Source: Pelagibacteraceae bacterium (lineage in GTDB: Bacteria > Pseudomonadota > Alphaproteobacteria > Pelagibacterales > Pelagibacteraceae). From it: a DNA stretch of 64,000 bases. The notes under the pieces are model-generated. The model saw only the letters and a list, made by a program, of their open reading frames with translations. It did no database searches and was not told the origin of the DNA. Where the stretch lies: NCBI GenBank assembly GCA_018402735.1, contig JAGYIF010000003.1, positions 86,587-150,586 on the forward strand, in the 5' to 3' direction. How positions within the stretch are numbered: position 1 is the first letter of the stretch; the number at the start of each line of letters is the position of its first letter. Shown here one piece after another: positions 20,936 through 30,777 of this stretch. The position numbers and the translations under genes were made by a program.

Positions 20936-21674
20936 TTATTCCTCAAATTTACAAACTGGAATAGGATTCATTTTATGTAAATTAGTTTCTCTAATTTTTA
21001 AATATTGTTGATAATTTTTTGAATTAGGATTTTCCATAGTCTCTTCTAACTCTTGATAAGACATACCTAATTGCTGCTCATCATTTCTACCATCTAGCCA
21101 CAGCCCATCAGTTGGTGCCGCATCAATGATGGCTGGATTGATACCCAGTTCTCTTCCCATATCCCACACTTGTGTTTTCGTGCAGTCTGCTATTGGCGAA
21201 ATATCAACTCCACCATCGCCATATTTTGTATAAAAACCTACACCAAAATCTTCTACTTTATTACCAGTTCCAACAACAATTCCATTATTTGATCCTGCTA
21301 CTTGATATAACGTTGTCATTCTTAGTCTAGCTCTACTATTTGCAAAAGCATGTTCACTAGAATTGGTTCCAGATGCTTTTTCAAACTCTGTGAAAACACT
21401 GTCTAAATTTATATTAAGCACATGGACGTTTTTAAAATTAGCGGAGAGCCACTTGACAATGGACTTTGCTTAAGTCATCTTGTTTTTGGATCTGCCTGAT
21501 TGGCATTGAAAGAGCATAAGTTTTCATTCCAGACGCCGCACAAATGGTACTAACAACTGCAGAATCTATTCCGCCAGAAACACCTACTACTAAACTATCA
21601 GGTTTTTTGGGCATTTTAGAGCAATAGTCTAAAATCCATCCGGTTATAAATATAATTCGTTCTTTTGGGTCCAT
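20936..21674 (-). CDS. nadE: NAD synthetase, ammonia-type (one apparent frameshift)
   Basis: Amidates NaAD to NAD. The first piece has the ATP-pyrophosphatase P-loop GVSGGIDSAVVST. After one extra G near 21452 the frame moves, and the second piece carries NSRARLRMTTLYQVAG, GTGNKVEDFGVGFYTKYGDGGVDISPIADCTKTQV and the ISPIAD metal/ATP residues. Combined length is about 245 residues with no glutaminase (CN-hydrolase) domain, so ammonia rather than glutamine is the likely nitrogen donor. cysS follows after 1 nt. Confidence 0.88.
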
Positions 21675-21714
21675 ACTAATTTTTAACTTAAATATCTAAA
21701 AAAATCTAAGAAAA

Positions 21715-23091
21715 TTAAGACGCTTTTTGAATACTATTTTTGGCAAAATTAGAATTTTTCTTAATTTCCTCTGAAATTAAAAAAGCAAGTTCTAATGCTT
21801 GACTAGCATTTAATCGTGGATCGCAGTGGGTATGATATCTATTGGACAAATCTTTATCTGTAATATTTTGCGCACCGCCAATACATTCCGTGACATCTTG
21901 TCCGGTCATTTCTATATGCAAACCTCCACCAAAGGTTCCTTCGGAATGATGAACTTGAAAGAAGTTTTTAGTTTCCATTATGATGTTTTCAAAAGGTCTT
22001 GTTTTGTAACCAGTTGAAGCTTTTATGGTATTTCCATGCATAGGATCACAAGACCAAACTACGGTTCTTCCTGCTTTTTTAATAGCGCGGATTAATTTAG
22101 GAAGAAATTTTCCAACTTGATCGTGACCAAATCTTGCTATCAAAGTTATTTTACCCGCTTCATTTTCTGGATTTAAAATTTCTGTTAATTTTACTATTTC
22201 CTCAGGATCAGAAGTTGGTCCACACTTAATTCCTAATGGATTTTTAATACCTCTGCAAAATTCAACATGTCCTCCATCTAATTGTCTAGTTCTGTCACCA
22301 ATCCAAACAAAATGAGCTGAAGTATCATGATATTCTCCTGTGGTAGAATCAACACGTGTCATTGCTTCTTCGACTGGCAATAATAAAGCTTCATGACTAG
22401 TATAGAAATTAACAGTTCGTAATCTTCTATTATTTTCTGAAGTAATTCCACACGCATTCATAAATCCCAAAGCATCTGAAACTTTTTGTTCAATTTCTTT
22501 GTATTTATCTTTAGCGTTTTCTTTAACAAAAGACATATTCCACAAATGAACTTTATTTAAATCTGCAAAACCTCCTTGCGAAAAAGCTCTTAATAAATTC
22601 AAAGTCGAAGCAGCTTGCGAGTAGGATTTTAATAAACGTTCTGGATCAGGTTTTCTTCCCTCCTTATCAAAGGCCATAGAATTAATATTGTCACCTAAAT
22701 AACTAGGCAGCTCAACTCCATTTTGGACTTCAGTTGCAGCACTTCTTGGCTTTGAAAATTGACCAGCTATTCTTCCAAGTTTAACAACTGGTAGATTAGA
22801 AGATACGGTTAACACTAAAGACATTTGTAAGAATAGTTTAAAAAAATCTCTTATATTATTGGGATGAAATTCTGCAAAACTTTCAGCGCAATCACCTCCT
22901 TGTAATAAAAATGCTTTTCCTTGACTAACTTGAGCTAAATGTTCTTTTAAAGATCTAGACTCTCCTGCAAACACTAGGGGAGGAAAATTAGAAAGTTCTT
23001 TTAAAACATTATTTAACTTTTCCTGATCCGGGTATTCAGGTATGTGCTTTACGGGCTTGCTTCTCCAGCTATTTGGCTTCCAATTAGTCAT
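21715..23091 (-). CDS. aroF: 3-deoxy-7-phosphoheptulonate synthase, class II
   Basis: About 458 residues from the internal ATG (MTNWKPNSWRSKP); an in-frame ATG two codons upstream is the alternative. The class II (plant/Mycobacterium type) DAHP synthase pattern is clear: LLQGGDCAESF near 75-85, KPRSAATEVQNG, IWIGDRTRQLDGGHVEF, IKCGPTSDPEE, CDPMHGNT and GGLHIEMTGQDVTECIGG. First step of the shikimate pathway. It sits upstream of nadE on the same strand. The plant-type enzyme, not the E. coli AroFGH type. Confidence 0.95.
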   Translation of the reverse strand: MTNWKPNSWRSKPVKHIPEYPDQEKLNNVLKELSNFPPLVFAGESRSLKEHLAQVSQGKAFLLQGGDCAESFAEFHPNNIRDFFKLFLQMSLVLTVSSNLPVVKLGRIAGQFSKPRSAATEVQNGVELPSYLGDNINSMAFDKEGRKPDPERLLKSYSQAASTLNLLRAFSQGGFADLNKVHLWNMSFVKENAKDKYKEIEQKVSDALGFMNACGITSENNRRLRTVNFYTSHEALLLPVEEAMTRVDSTTGEYHDTSAHFVWIGDRTRQLDGGHVEFCRGIKNPLGIKCGPTSDPEEIVKLTEILNPENEAGKITLIARFGHDQVGKFLPKLIRAIKKAGRTVVWSCDPMHGNTIKASTGYKTRPFENIIMETKNFFQVHHSEGTFGGGLHIEMTGQDVTECIGGAQNITDKDLSNRYHTHCDPRLNASQALELAFLISEEIKKNSNFAKNSIQKAS

Positions 23092-23138
23092 ATACAACTA
23101 ACAGTATATAAACTTAGTTGACTCGCTCAACAAGCAAT

Positions 23139-24959
23139 TTATTCAACCGTAACTGATTTTGCCAAATTTCTTGGTTTGTCGATGTCATAACCTTTATTTT
23201 TTGCTGCATAAAAAGCTAATAACTGCAGCGGTATGGTTAATAAAAAAGGCAACAACTCATCGGAAGTTTTTTCAACTTCAATTTTTTTCCAAACGTTATC
23301 ACTACTAATTTCATCTTTACTTTTATTGCTGATAAACAAAACTTTAGCTCCTCTAGCTATTACTTCCTGCATATTGGATAAAGTTTTTTCATAATATTTA
23401 TCTCTAGGCGCAATAATTACAACTGGCATACCAGATTCGATTAACGCTAACGGGCCATGCTTCATTTCACCGGCTGGGTAACCTTCGGCATGGACATAAC
23501 ATAACTCCTTTAATTTCAAAGCTCCTTCCATTGCTATTGGATAGGAATATCCTCTTCCTAAAAACATAGAGCCTTTAGCTTCTGAAAATATATCACTAAT
23601 TTCTTCCATTTCCGATTCTGTACTTAAAGTATTCCTAATTGCTTCGGGAAGTTTTTTTAATAATTTTATCTTAGCTTCATAATCTTTTTTCTTTATATCA
23701 CCTCTCAATGAAGAAATTTTCAAGATCAAAACATACAAAACCAGCATTTGTCCGAGAAATGCTTTTGTCGAGGCTACGCATATTTCTGCACCACAATGAA
23801 TTGGCAAAACAAAATTAGAATTTCTAGCTATAGAACTTTCAACTACATTAACTACACTTAAAGTTTTCATCTTATTTTTTTTACATAATTCAAGTGCTGC
23901 AAAAGTATCGGCAGTCTCCCCAGATTGAGATACAAAAATATAAATACAATTATTTTTAAATTTATTTCGCTTATAGCGAAACTCAGAGGCAATATCGATT
24001 GCAACCTCTAGTGAGGTAAGTTCTTCTATCCAATATTTGGCTACCATGCACGCATGATAAGCTGTCCCGCAACCAATAAGAACAACAGAATCAATTTTTG
24101 TTATATCCCAAGGAAAATTATAAATATTAATATCGTCTCTTAAATGATCAACATATTCATTAATACATGATTTAACAGAATTGGGTTGCTCAAAAATTTC
24201 TTTTTGCATGAAGGTTTTAAAGTCACCTTTGTCGTAATTGTCTTCCGTCTCAGACATCGTTAATATTTTTTTATTAATTTTTTTTCCTTTAGAATTGTAA
24301 AATTCTGCACTATCTTTTTTTAAAATACATATATCTCCATCATCTAGGTACGATATTTTATTAGTCATGGATTTTAGGGCATAAGAATCTGAGCCAAGAT
24401 AATTTTCGTTATGACCATAGCCAACTGCTAATGGCGAACCTCTTCTTGCCCCAACTATTAAATCTGGATTATCTTTACAAAGAATAGCTAGAGCATAACT
24501 ACCATGAAGCTTTTCAAGTGTTTTTTGAACAGCGACTAATAATTTATTATTTTTTAAATTTTCCGTTAGAAGTATTGTTATAACTTCTGTGTCTGTCTGA
24601 GATTTAAATTGGTAACCTTTTTTTTCTAATATTTTTTTTAATATTGTGGAGTTTTCAATAATACCATTATGGACAACAGATACTCTGTCTGAAGAGTGCG
24701 GATGAGCGTTGATTTCATTTGGCACTCCATGTGTGGCCCAACGTACATGGCCAATACCAACAATTCCTTTTAAAGATTTTTTAGAAACAATTTTTTCTAA
24801 CTTTCCAACTCTTCCTTCGCATTTAACTTCATCAATAAATTTATCAGAAAAAGTGGCTATACCAGCAGAATCGTATCCTCGGTATTCAAGCTTCTTCAAT
24901 GAGCTAATAATATTGTTAACTACCGGCTTTGAACTACTTATTCCAATAATTCCACACAT
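23139..24959 (-). CDS. glmS: Glucosamine-6-phosphate synthase (isomerizing)
   Basis: 606 residues. Makes glucosamine-6-phosphate from fructose-6-phosphate and glutamine for cell-wall and LPS precursors. The N-terminal glutaminase domain begins MCGIIGI, with Cys2 the nucleophile, and contains GHVRWATHG. Two SIS domains follow (GCGTAYHACMVA near 300; SQSGETADT near 348; GRGYSYPIAMEGALKLKEL near 470), ending PRNLAKSVTVE. It begins at the base following glmU, so precursor synthesis is co-expressed. No ribozyme-like leader is possible at this junction. Confidence 0.98.
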   Translation of the reverse strand: MCGIIGISSSKPVVNNIISSLKKLEYRGYDSAGIATFSDKFIDEVKCEGRVGKLEKIVSKKSLKGIVGIGHVRWATHGVPNEINAHPHSSDRVSVVHNGIIENSTILKKILEKKGYQFKSQTDTEVITILLTENLKNNKLLVAVQKTLEKLHGSYALAILCKDNPDLIVGARRGSPLAVGYGHNENYLGSDSYALKSMTNKISYLDDGDICILKKDSAEFYNSKGKKINKKILTMSETEDNYDKGDFKTFMQKEIFEQPNSVKSCINEYVDHLRDDINIYNFPWDITKIDSVVLIGCGTAYHACMVAKYWIEELTSLEVAIDIASEFRYKRNKFKNNCIYIFVSQSGETADTFAALELCKKNKMKTLSVVNVVESSIARNSNFVLPIHCGAEICVASTKAFLGQMLVLYVLILKISSLRGDIKKKDYEAKIKLLKKLPEAIRNTLSTESEMEEISDIFSEAKGSMFLGRGYSYPIAMEGALKLKELCYVHAEGYPAGEMKHGPLALIESGMPVVIIAPRDKYYEKTLSNMQEVIARGAKVLFISNKSKDEISSDNVWKKIEVEKTSDELLPFLLTIPLQLLAFYAAKNKGYDIDKPRNLAKSVTVE

Positions 24960-26270
24960 TTATTTCGTTCTTTTTTTTCTCATTGATAATTTCACTTTTT
25001 TTTGTTCAGATCTTGTTAATGCTAGTGTGTTATCTTGAACATTTTTAGTAATCACAGAACCTGCGCCAATCACAGAATTTGAACCAAGTGTAACCGGTGC
25101 TACTAATGATGAATTAGAGCCAACAAATGATCCGTTTTTAATAGTTGTCTTACTTTTTTTAACTCCATCATAATTGCAGGTGATTGTTCCTGCTCCTATA
25201 TTTACGTCTTGGCCCATATTGGTATCACCAATATAAGAAAGGTGATTAATCTTAGAGTTTTTATTTATCTTTGAATTTTTTATTTCGACAAAATTTCCTA
25301 CTTTTGTATTGTCTTCTAAAATGGTTCCCGGTCTAATTCTTGCATAAGGACCAACAACAACTTTATTTTTAATAATACAACTTTCCAAGTGTGAAAAGGA
25401 GTGAATGACAACATCGTTACCAATTCTAACTTTTGGGCCAATAACAACATATGGTTCAATAGTAACATTTTTTCCAAAAACGCTGTCTTTAGATAAAAAA
25501 ACTGTTTCTGGAGCAACTAACCTAACTCCTCCCTTCATCGCTTTTTTTCTAAACTGATCTTGCATAATTTTTTCGGCCATTCCAAGTTCATTCATATCGT
25601 TTACACCTAAAGCTGTCTTTTCATCTTTAGCTGTTACAACCTTAATTTTATGATTATACTTTTTTGCCAATTTTACAATATCGGTAAGATAAAACTCTTT
25701 TTTAGCATTATTATTTTTAATTTGCGAAACTAGTTGCAAAGCTTTTGAGCTGAGAGCAACAATACCAGAATTACAAGTTGTTATTTTTCTCTGCTGTGAA
25801 CTAGCATCTTTAAACTCCACTATTTCTTCAACTTGATTATTCTTTTCAATAATAATTCCATAGGAACTGTTACGCTGTGTTTGAAAGCCCATAATAACAA
25901 CATCATTTATTTTTAGTTGGGATTTTATTTTTTTTAAGTCATCAATATCAATTAAAGGATTATCGCCATATAATACAAGTAGGCTAATATTTTTTGATCT
26001 ATTTTTTTTCTTAAAAATTTGTACGGCATGTCCAGTTCCAAGTTGTGGTTCCTGAATTAACAATTGAATATTGGGATATTGTTTTTTTAAAACTAATAAA
26101 TTTTTATTAATCATGATTGAAATTTTTGATGGATTAAGCAATTTTGCTTTTTGAATCACATGATCAATCATGCTGCTTCCTGCTACTTTATGAAGGACTT
26201 TGGGAGTATCTGAGTTCATTCTAGTACCTTTGCCAGCGGCAAGAATGAGAATTTGAAGATTATTTGCCAT
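24960..26270 (-). CDS. glmU: Bifunctional GlcNAc-1-P uridyltransferase / GlcN-1-P acetyltransferase
   Basis: About 436 residues from the internal ATG (MANNLQILILAAGKGTRM); an upstream in-frame ATG at 26285 is possible but adds five residues before the conserved start. The N-terminal pyrophosphorylase has LAAGKGTRMNSDTPKVLHKVAG, YGDNPLI and EPQLGTGHAV. The C-terminal left-handed beta-helix has GPYARIRPGT, GNFVEIKNS, NHLSYIGD and GTITCNYDG. Forms UDP-GlcNAc. Coupled to glmS and divergent from gph with about 70 nt between them. Confidence 0.97.
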   Translation of the reverse strand: MANNLQILILAAGKGTRMNSDTPKVLHKVAGSSMIDHVIQKAKLLNPSKISIMINKNLLVLKKQYPNIQLLIQEPQLGTGHAVQIFKKKNRSKNISLLVLYGDNPLIDIDDLKKIKSQLKINDVVIMGFQTQRNSSYGIIIEKNNQVEEIVEFKDASSQQRKITTCNSGIVALSSKALQLVSQIKNNNAKKEFYLTDIVKLAKKYNHKIKVVTAKDEKTALGVNDMNELGMAEKIMQDQFRKKAMKGGVRLVAPETVFLSKDSVFGKNVTIEPYVVIGPKVRIGNDVVIHSFSHLESCIIKNKVVVGPYARIRPGTILEDNTKVGNFVEIKNSKINKNSKINHLSYIGDTNMGQDVNIGAGTITCNYDGVKKSKTTIKNGSFVGSNSSLVAPVTLGSNSVIGAGSVITKNVQDNTLALTRSEQKKVKLSMRKKRTK

Positions 26271-26341
26271 TTTCAAGTGCTTCATATAATAATCAAAAAA
26301 TTATCTTAACACACAAATTATTGCCTACTAAAACTTTCAAA

Positions 26342-27022
26342 ATGACAAACAAAGCTATCCTTTTTGATCTTGATGGAACACTGGTGGAGACAGCTCCTGA
26401 TTTAATGGCAGCTCATAATCATGTAATGGAAAAATATGGTCATGAAAAAAAACCATTGAGCGATATTAGGTATCTAGCGGGCAGAGGTGCTGCAACTATG
26501 CTTTTGCGATCTGTTGAATCGCAAGAAGGTCGTAATAATAAAATTGATGAACAAACCCATAAAATAATGACTAAGGATTTTATAGATTATTATGCTGCTA
26601 ATATTTCAAAGAAATCTACTATTAACGAGGGAGTTATTGAATTTCTTGATTGGTGCAAAAGTAAAAAAATACAATTAGCAGTTTGTACAAATAAAATGGA
26701 GCGTCTAACTATAAAGTTATTAAAAGAAATAAAGTTATATGACTATTTTGATTATATTGCTGGTGCAGATACATTTAACTACCGAAAACCAGATCCGATG
26801 CATTTAACTTCTATTCTTGAAATTTTAAATGTTCCAATTGAAAATTCAATAATGGTTGGAGATAGCGAGACTGATGCCGATGCTGCCAAAGCTGCTAAAA
26901 TTAAATTTATATTGGTAAAAGGTGGTTATACTGAAAAAAATTACGATCAAATATTTAAAGACCACTTAATTGAAAATTTCAAAGATATTAAGCCTTTATC
27001 TCAGAAAATTTTAGGTATTTAA
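26342..27022 (+). CDS. gph: HAD hydrolase, phosphoglycolate phosphatase-like
   Basis: 226 residues from ATG 26342 (MTNKAILFDLDGTLVETAPD). HAD motif I is DLDGT with nucleophile Asp, motif II CTNK, motif III Lys in YRKPDP, motif IV GDSETDADAA. The cap and DLMAAHNHVMEKYGH resemble Gph, which removes phosphate from 2-phosphoglycolate to give glycolate. HAD substrate is hard to fix from sequence. Glycolate production would fit the hydroxyacid oxidase and aminotransferase near 41-45 kb. Confidence 0.8.
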   Translation: MTNKAILFDLDGTLVETAPDLMAAHNHVMEKYGHEKKPLSDIRYLAGRGAATMLLRSVESQEGRNNKIDEQTHKIMTKDFIDYYAANISKKSTINEGVIEFLDWCKSKKIQLAVCTNKMERLTIKLLKEIKLYDYFDYIAGADTFNYRKPDPMHLTSILEILNVPIENSIMVGDSETDADAAKAAKIKFILVKGGYTEKNYDQIFKDHLIENFKDIKPLSQKILGI

Positions 27023-27067
27023 AAAAGTTTTTGGGAATCGTTAAAAAAAGATCTATAAATATCCTCC

Positions 27068-27970
27068 ATGCATTTTGTTAAAAAACAACCCAATGAAAAA
27101 AGACAAGATTTAGTTACCAAGCTAAAATCAAAAAAATTACTAAGATTTCCTGGGGCATATAATGCGCTGGTTGCAAAACTAATTGAAGAAATTGGTTATG
27201 ATGGAGTTTATGTCTCTGGTGCAGTTATGGCTAATGACCTTGCGCTGCCTGATATTGGACTTACCACTTTGCATGATATTTCAACAAAGTCTCATCAAAT
27301 AGCTAGAGTGACTAATCTTCCAACTATCATTGACATTGATACTGGATTTGGAGAAGCCATGAATGTTTCAAGAACAATTGAAACTATTGAGAGCTTGGGA
27401 ATATCTGGTTGTCATATAGAAGACCAAATGAACCCTAAAAGATGCGGTCACTTAGATAATAAAGATCTTGTATCAACAGAAGATATGGTGAAAAAAATTA
27501 AAGCCGCTGTAAAAGCTAGAAAAGATAAAAATTTTCAAATTATCGCAAGAACAGATGCTAATGCATCTGAGGGTTTAGAAAAAACTATCGCACGAGCGCA
27601 GGCTTATGTTGATGCTGGAGCTGACATTGTGTTTCCTGAAGCATTAAAAGATGAAAAAGAATTTGCAGAATTTAGAAAAAAAATAAATGTCTATTTATTA
27701 TCTAATATGACCGAATTTGGTAAATCCAAACTTTTGACAATGAAAGAGTTAGAAGATTTGGGTTACAACATAGTAATCTATCCTGTTACTACGCAAAGAC
27801 TGGCATTAAAAAATGTTGAGGATGGTTTAAGACAAATTTTTAAAGAAGGTCATCAAAATAATGTACTTGATAAAATGCAAACGAGAAAAAGACTTTATGA
27901 ATTAGTCGATTACGAGAAATATGGAGAATTTGATAAATCGGTATTCAATTTTTCCACTAAAGGGACATGA
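27068..27970 (+). CDS. prpB: 2-methylisocitrate lyase
   Basis: 300 residues, ICL/PEPM superfamily. The KRCGH active-site signature (PKRCGHLDNK near 124-130) and IDIDTGFGEAMNVSRTIE are typical of PrpB, which splits 2-methylisocitrate into pyruvate and succinate in propionate breakdown. The shorter length excludes isocitrate lyase. The following synthase starts 3 nt after its stop. No prpD (methylcitrate dehydratase) is in the window. Confidence 0.9.
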   Translation: MHFVKKQPNEKRQDLVTKLKSKKLLRFPGAYNALVAKLIEEIGYDGVYVSGAVMANDLALPDIGLTTLHDISTKSHQIARVTNLPTIIDIDTGFGEAMNVSRTIETIESLGISGCHIEDQMNPKRCGHLDNKDLVSTEDMVKKIKAAVKARKDKNFQIIARTDANASEGLEKTIARAQAYVDAGADIVFPEALKDEKEFAEFRKKINVYLLSNMTEFGKSKLLTMKELEDLGYNIVIYPVTTQRLALKNVEDGLRQIFKEGHQNNVLDKMQTRKRLYELVDYEKYGEFDKSVFNFSTKGT

Positions 27971-27973
27971 GTA

Positions 27974-29084
27974 ATGAGCGATGAGATAAAAAAAGGCTTA
28001 GTCGGGGTTATATCTGATGAAACAAAAGTATCGGAGGTTATGCCGGAAATTAACTCTCTTACGTACAGAGGATATGCCGTTCAAGATTTAGCTAAACAAT
28101 GTAGATTTGAACAAGTTGCCTATCTTCTTTTACACGGAGAATTACCAAGTGATGAAGAGCTTAGAAAATTTGAGCAAGCAGAGCGATCTAATAGAACAAT
28201 TAGCAACACCTTAAAAACTATTATCAAAAACTATCCTAACAACGCTCACCCAATGGATACTACCAGAACATCTGTTAGTCACATGGGATTAGAAGATCCT
28301 GATACTTCTGATAATTCACCTGCAGCTAATATGCGAAAAGCTATGAGATTGTTAGCGCAAATATCAACAGCTGTTGCTGCAAATTTTAGAAGTCGAAAAG
28401 GTCAGGAAATAATAGAACCAGATCCAAATCTTAAGTTTTTGTGAAAATTTTTTTCACATGTGCTTTGGAACAGTACCTAGTCCAGAGGTAGTCAAAGCTT
28501 TTGATGTGTCCATGACGCTGTATGCAGAACATAGTTTTAATGCTTCTACTTTTACTGCCAGAGTTATAACGAGCAGCCTATCGGATATGCATGGCGCCGT
28601 GGTAGGCGGAATTGCAAGTTTAAAAGGACCTTTGCATGGAGGTGCCAATGAAGCGGTTGCACATATGCTAACTGAAATTAAAGAACCAGAATTTGCTGAG
28701 GCATATATTTTAGAGAAAATTAAGAATAAAGAATTGATTATGGGATTTGGTCACCGTGTTTACAGAAATGGAGATTCAAGAGTTCCAACCATGACTGAAT
28801 ATTACTACAAAACTGCTGCTTACTATAAAAATGAAAAGCTTCCTAACATATCTAAAATCTTAGAAGCAACGATGTTACGAGAGAAAGATATTAAACCCAA
28901 TTTAGATTTTCCGGCTGGTCCTACTTACTATCTAATGGGTTTTGATATTGACTTCTTCACTCCTATTTTTATTGTTTCCAGAATTACTGGTTGGTGTGCT
29001 CATATCATGGAGCAATTCTCTAGTAACAAATTAATAAGACCTCTATCAAAATACACTGGAAGTTCACACCGAAAAATTAAATAA
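27974..29084 (+). CDS. prpC: 2-methylcitrate synthase / citrate synthase II (one apparent frameshift)
   Basis: Condenses propionyl-CoA (or acetyl-CoA) with oxaloacetate. The first piece (GLVGVISDETKVSEVMPEINSLTYRGYAVQDLA) runs to a stop at 28442. An extra T in the run 28436-28440 explains it, since FCENFFHMCFGTVPSPEVVKAFDVSMTLYAEHSFNAST continues one frame over. The second piece has the catalytic region GGANEAV, GFGHRVYRNGDSRVP and GPTYYLMGFD. Repaired length about 369 residues, typical of the short PrpC class. Pairing with prpB supports the methylcitrate role. Confidence 0.87.
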
Positions 29085-29094
29085 AATTTTTTAA

Positions 29095-29737
29095 TTAATG
29101 CAAAATAATCTCGGCAAAACGAGAAGTTAAGATTGTAACGGGAAGAGAATGTTGTTTAGTAAAATCGTCAATCGCACTTTTGACTTCTGGAATAGAAAAA
29201 TGATTTGCATAATCATCACAAAGTATTATTGAATTTTTTTCAAACCTTGAAGTAGAATAGTCAAATCACTAATGACTGTATTATAACTGTGACCTCCGTC
29301 TAAAAATACATAATCAATTTCTTGAAGAGGAACTTTATTAAGATTGTTCTTAGAATCTCCTTTGAATAATCTAACTTGTTGTTTAAATTTTTTTAACAAG
29401 TTAGTGACACTAGTCAGGGAATTTAAGTTTTCTCGTTTTAAAATATTATAATAAATATTTTTTAAAGGGTTTGAAAATGTTTGATGTTGTAAGAAACTAG
29501 GTTCAATCTCGTCTTGGTCGCCCATTTTTTCTGAGCCAAATAAGTCAATGCCATAATACTTAAAATGTCCGCTGGTCGATTGATTTAAAAGTTCACAAAC
29601 GTTTCTGGCAGTCACTCCGCAAAAAACACCTATTTCTAAAAATTACGAACATTGTGTTGATTAATGTGCTCAAGTACAAAATCACCATATGGTTTTTTAA
29701 GACCAGTTTTTCTCCAGTAATCTTTGTACTTAAGCAA
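29095..29737 (-). CDS. Class I SAM-dependent methyltransferase (two apparent frameshifts)
   Basis: The middle piece (29226-29615) has a Methyltransf_24-like pattern ending DYVFLDGGHSYNTVISDL. Upstream, in another frame, TTG 29735-29737 opens LKYKDYWRKTGLKKPYGDFVLEHINQHNVRNF, which joins LEIGVFCGVTARNVC (SAM motif I) if one T is restored at 29638-29642. Downstream, restoring one A at 29234-29240 continues as NSIILCDDYANHFSIPEVKSAIDDF to a TAA at 29095. About 214 residues. Substrate unknown; such proteins are common in polysaccharide and small-molecule loci. It follows nrdB on the same strand. The TTG start is uncertain. Confidence 0.65.
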
Positions 29738-29745
29738 AAATACGG

Positions 29746-30777
29746 CTACTTAGTAAAATCAAACGCTTCGACCCAAGAACCTTTTGTAGAAGCTTTAGAA
29801 TATTCAGTAGCTCTACCCTCAAAAAAGTTCATATGTTCAACGCCATTCAACATGTCATCTAGCCAAGTTAAAGGATTTTCCGATACTTCGTATAAATCAT
29901 TTAATCGTAGCTGAGCTAATCTTCTATTAGCGATCCATCGAATGTATTTTTTAACTTCTTCTGCTTTTAAGCCTTCAATGTCACCCATTTCAAAGGCAAG
30001 ATCGATAAAAGCATCTTCGTGTTCAACAATAGTTGAGCACGCTTGGTAGATTTCTTTTTTCAAACTCTCGTCTAACAATCCTGGATTTTCATCACAGAAT
30101 GTGTTGAAAATTTTGATCATAGAATTACAATGAAGAGTTTCATCTCGAACCGACCAGGTAACAATCTGCCCCATTCCCTTCATCTTATTAAATCTTGGAA
30201 AGTTTAACAAAATTGCAAAACTTGCAAATAATTGCAGACCTTCAGTAAACGCACTAAATACAGCTACTGTTTTTGCAATCTCTCTTTTATCACTCATGTT
30301 AAAGTTTTGCATGTAGTCATACTTATCTTTCATTTCTTTATACTTTAAGAATGCAGAATATTCTGTTTCCGGCATTCCAATTGTATCTAGTAAGTGAGAA
30401 TAAGCAGCGACATGAACTGTTTCCATAGAAGCAAATGCTGTCATCATCATTAATACTTCAGTAGGTTTAAATACGGTTGTGTAATGTCTTAAGTAGCAAT
30501 TATTTACTTCAACATCAGCCTGAGTAAAAAATCTAAAAATTTGTGTTAACAGATTTTTTTCATGCGGTTGTAATTTTTTTTGCCAATCTCTAACATCTTC
30601 TGCCAAAGGAACTTCTTCAGGTAGCCAGTGAATTCTTTGTTGAGTTAACCACGCATCATAGCACCAAGGATATCTGAACGGTTTGTAGACTATTTTTTCT
30701 TTTAACAATCCTTCTTCGGTGCAATAATTAGCTGTGATTATTGGTTTTACTATTTCCATTTTTGGGGCTACTGACAT
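29746..30777 (-). CDS. nrdB: Ribonucleotide reductase class Ia beta subunit
   Basis: About 343 residues. The start is chosen at ATG 30775-30777 (MSVAPKMEIVKP) because GAGGAG lies 8 nt upstream; this overlaps the nrdA end by 10 nt. The diiron ligands and radical site are visible: EVNNCYLRH, then ETVHVAAYSHLL, where the Glu-His-Tyr spacing (H+4 = Y) matches E. coli Glu115-His118-Tyr122, so a tyrosyl radical is expected. DETLHCNSM supplies further ligands. Oxygen-dependent class Ia enzyme, partner of NrdA. Confidence 0.96.
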   Translation of the reverse strand: MSVAPKMEIVKPIITANYCTEEGLLKEKIVYKPFRYPWCYDAWLTQQRIHWLPEEVPLAEDVRDWQKKLQPHEKNLLTQIFRFFTQADVEVNNCYLRHYTTVFKPTEVLMMMTAFASMETVHVAAYSHLLDTIGMPETEYSAFLKYKEMKDKYDYMQNFNMSDKREIAKTVAVFSAFTEGLQLFASFAILLNFPRFNKMKGMGQIVTWSVRDETLHCNSMIKIFNTFCDENPGLLDESLKKEIYQACSTIVEHEDAFIDLAFEMGDIEGLKAEEVKKYIRWIANRRLAQLRLNDLYEVSENPLTWLDDMLNGVEHMNFFEGRATEYSKASTKGSWVEAFDFTK

